Assembly (NCBI GenBank): GCA_016765235.1
Contig: JAESQH010000207.1
Coordinates: forward strand, 1 to 16,776
From: Paracoccaceae bacterium
GTDB lineage: Bacteria > Pseudomonadota > Alphaproteobacteria > Rhodobacterales > Rhodobacteraceae
Reading direction: 5' to 3'
Length of the DNA: 16,776 nucleotides
Below the pieces are notes generated by a model. It saw only the letters and a list, made by a program, of their open reading frames with translations. It had not been told where the DNA came from and searched no databases. This document shows, piece by piece, positions 15,891 to 16,776 of the stretch (positions are counted from its first letter, which is position 1; each line of letters starts with the position of its first letter). Both the position numbers and the translations under genes were made by a program.

Positions 15891-15896
15891 CTAACG

Positions 15897-15923
15897 AAAA
15901 GGCCCCTTTCACGGGGCCTTTTT
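15897..15923. terminator. Intrinsic terminator of rne, probably bidirectional
   Basis: GGCCCC (15901-15906) pairs with GGGGCC (15913-15918) around TTTCAC. An A run precedes the stem and a T run follows it, so the hairpin ends in T residues on either strand. It lies seven bases after the rne stop. The stop codon of the convergent aminotransferase (15909-15911) falls in the loop, so one hairpin can serve both genes. Confidence 0.88.
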
Positions 15924-16776
15924 GCTATCCATCCACGATTTTAAACGACGCACACCCTCGATAATATCTTCCGTTGAACGCGCATAAGAAAAACGCAGCG
16001 TTTTATGGCCACGCGCCGGGTCGAAATCGACACCCGGCGTAACGGCAACACCCGCCTCCAACAAAATCTGCTTGGACAAAGCCACGCTATCATTCGTCAA
16101 ATCCGAAACATCCGCATAAATATAAAACGCCCCGTCCGGCGGTGCTATTTTATCAAATCCGGCTTTGGGTAATTCTTTCAACAACAACGCGCGATTGCGT
16201 TCATACATCGCCAGATTATCCTCCAGCTCCCCAATCGAATCCAGCGCGGCGAGGGCTGCGATTTGCGACGCATGCGGTGCACAAATAAACAGATTCTGCA
16301 TCAAACGTTCCAAGCGACGCACATCGCTTTCGGGCACTATCATCCAGCCAATCCGCCAACCTGTCATTGAAAAATACTTGGAAAAAGAGTTAATCACATA
16401 CACATCGTCGCTTATTTCCAGCGCCGTGACGGCCTTCTTGCCGTATTCAATACCGTGATATATTTCGTCAGAAATAAATGCGATATCTTGCGCCTCGCAA
16501 TGCGATATCAACGCCTGCAATGCATCCCGATCAAGCATCGTCCCCGTGGGGTTGGCAGGACTGGCGACCAGCTATCCCGCTAGATCATCCTCTGCCTGCA
16601 AATCCTTTACCGTAGGCTGAAAGCGCGCCTCAAGCCCTGTCGCAATACTGGCAACATCAATATCCAGCGCCTTCAGTATGTTCCGGTAACTCGGATACCC
16701 CGGATCGCCAATCGTGACCCGATCCCCTGCATCAAACAAACTTATGAACGCCAACTGAAACGCCGCCGATGACCCC
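15909..16776 (-). pseudogene. Class I/II pyridoxal-phosphate aminotransferase interrupted by an in-frame TAG (5' end outside the window)
   Basis: Both pieces are in one frame and together look like the C-terminal three quarters of an aspartate/aromatic-type aminotransferase. The first piece enters from the right edge (GSSAAFQLAF, then GDPGYPSYRN) and stops at TAG (16572-16574). After the stop the homology continues without loss: LVASPANPTGTMLDRD, SDEIYHGI (PLP-ring Asp and Tyr), SFSKYFSMTGWRIGW with the PLP lysine codon at 16377-16379, and LRFSYARS with the substrate-binding Arg. The codon stands where relatives have a residue such as Leu (GLLVASPANPTG), so a single TTG-to-TAG change would explain it. 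The piece from the ATG at 16538 lacks the N-terminal half of the fold and is unlikely to be active alone. It could be a true nonsense mutation or a sequencing error. Confidence 0.88.

Overview
The window comes from an alphaproteobacterium, most likely a marine Rhodobacterales (roseobacter-type) species. The protein sequences support this: RNase E with a huge acidic insertion and an RRGWW-type C-terminus, the BmtB/corrinoid-protein/DUF1638 cluster, DctB/DctD, MsrP and PBP1A. So do the gene neighbours rne, mrcA, prfB and rnd. Base composition is moderate rather than very GC-rich. Everything looks like chromosomal housekeeping sequence. I see no phage genes, insertion sequences, CRISPR arrays, tRNA or rRNA.

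Layout. Positions 1-811 (+) hold the 3' end of purS and a complete purQ, two subunits of FGAM synthase in purine synthesis. Positions 812-1777 (-) hold msrP, a periplasmic molybdenum methionine-sulfoxide reductase that abuts purQ tail to tail. Positions 1878-4946 (+) hold a two-component pair, a DctB-like membrane sensor kinase and a DctD-like AAA+ response regulator. Positions 4943-7849 (-) form a run of four genes: sufE, a homocysteine S-methyltransferase (BmtB type), a B12-binding corrinoid protein and a DUF1638 protein. Positions 7931-12834 (-) form a second run, mrcA (PBP1A), prfB (RF2) and rnd (RNase D). A 509-bp intergenic region (12835-13343) separates mrcA from the divergent rne (13344-15890, +), which ends in a clear intrinsic terminator. 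The window ends in a class I/II aminotransferase gene (-), cut by an in-frame amber codon and running off the right edge.

How the genes work together. The BmtB and corrinoid proteins look like separate homocysteine and cobalamin modules of a split methionine synthase, with DUF1638 as a conserved partner of unknown function. The mrcA-prfB-rnd run mixes wall synthesis, translation termination and RNA processing. RNase E and RNase D thus lie near each other in separate transcription units.

Most notable points. The DctD-like regulator has lost the GAFTGA sigma-54-contact loop and has a rearranged Walker B and sensor I, so it probably does not work as a classical sigma-54 activator. The rne upstream region has a promoter-like pair whose 17-bp spacer begins with a perfect palindrome, followed by a hairpin and a possible upstream ORF. 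No amidase gene lies between rne and mrcA, where related bacteria often have one. The aminotransferase carries a nonsense codon.
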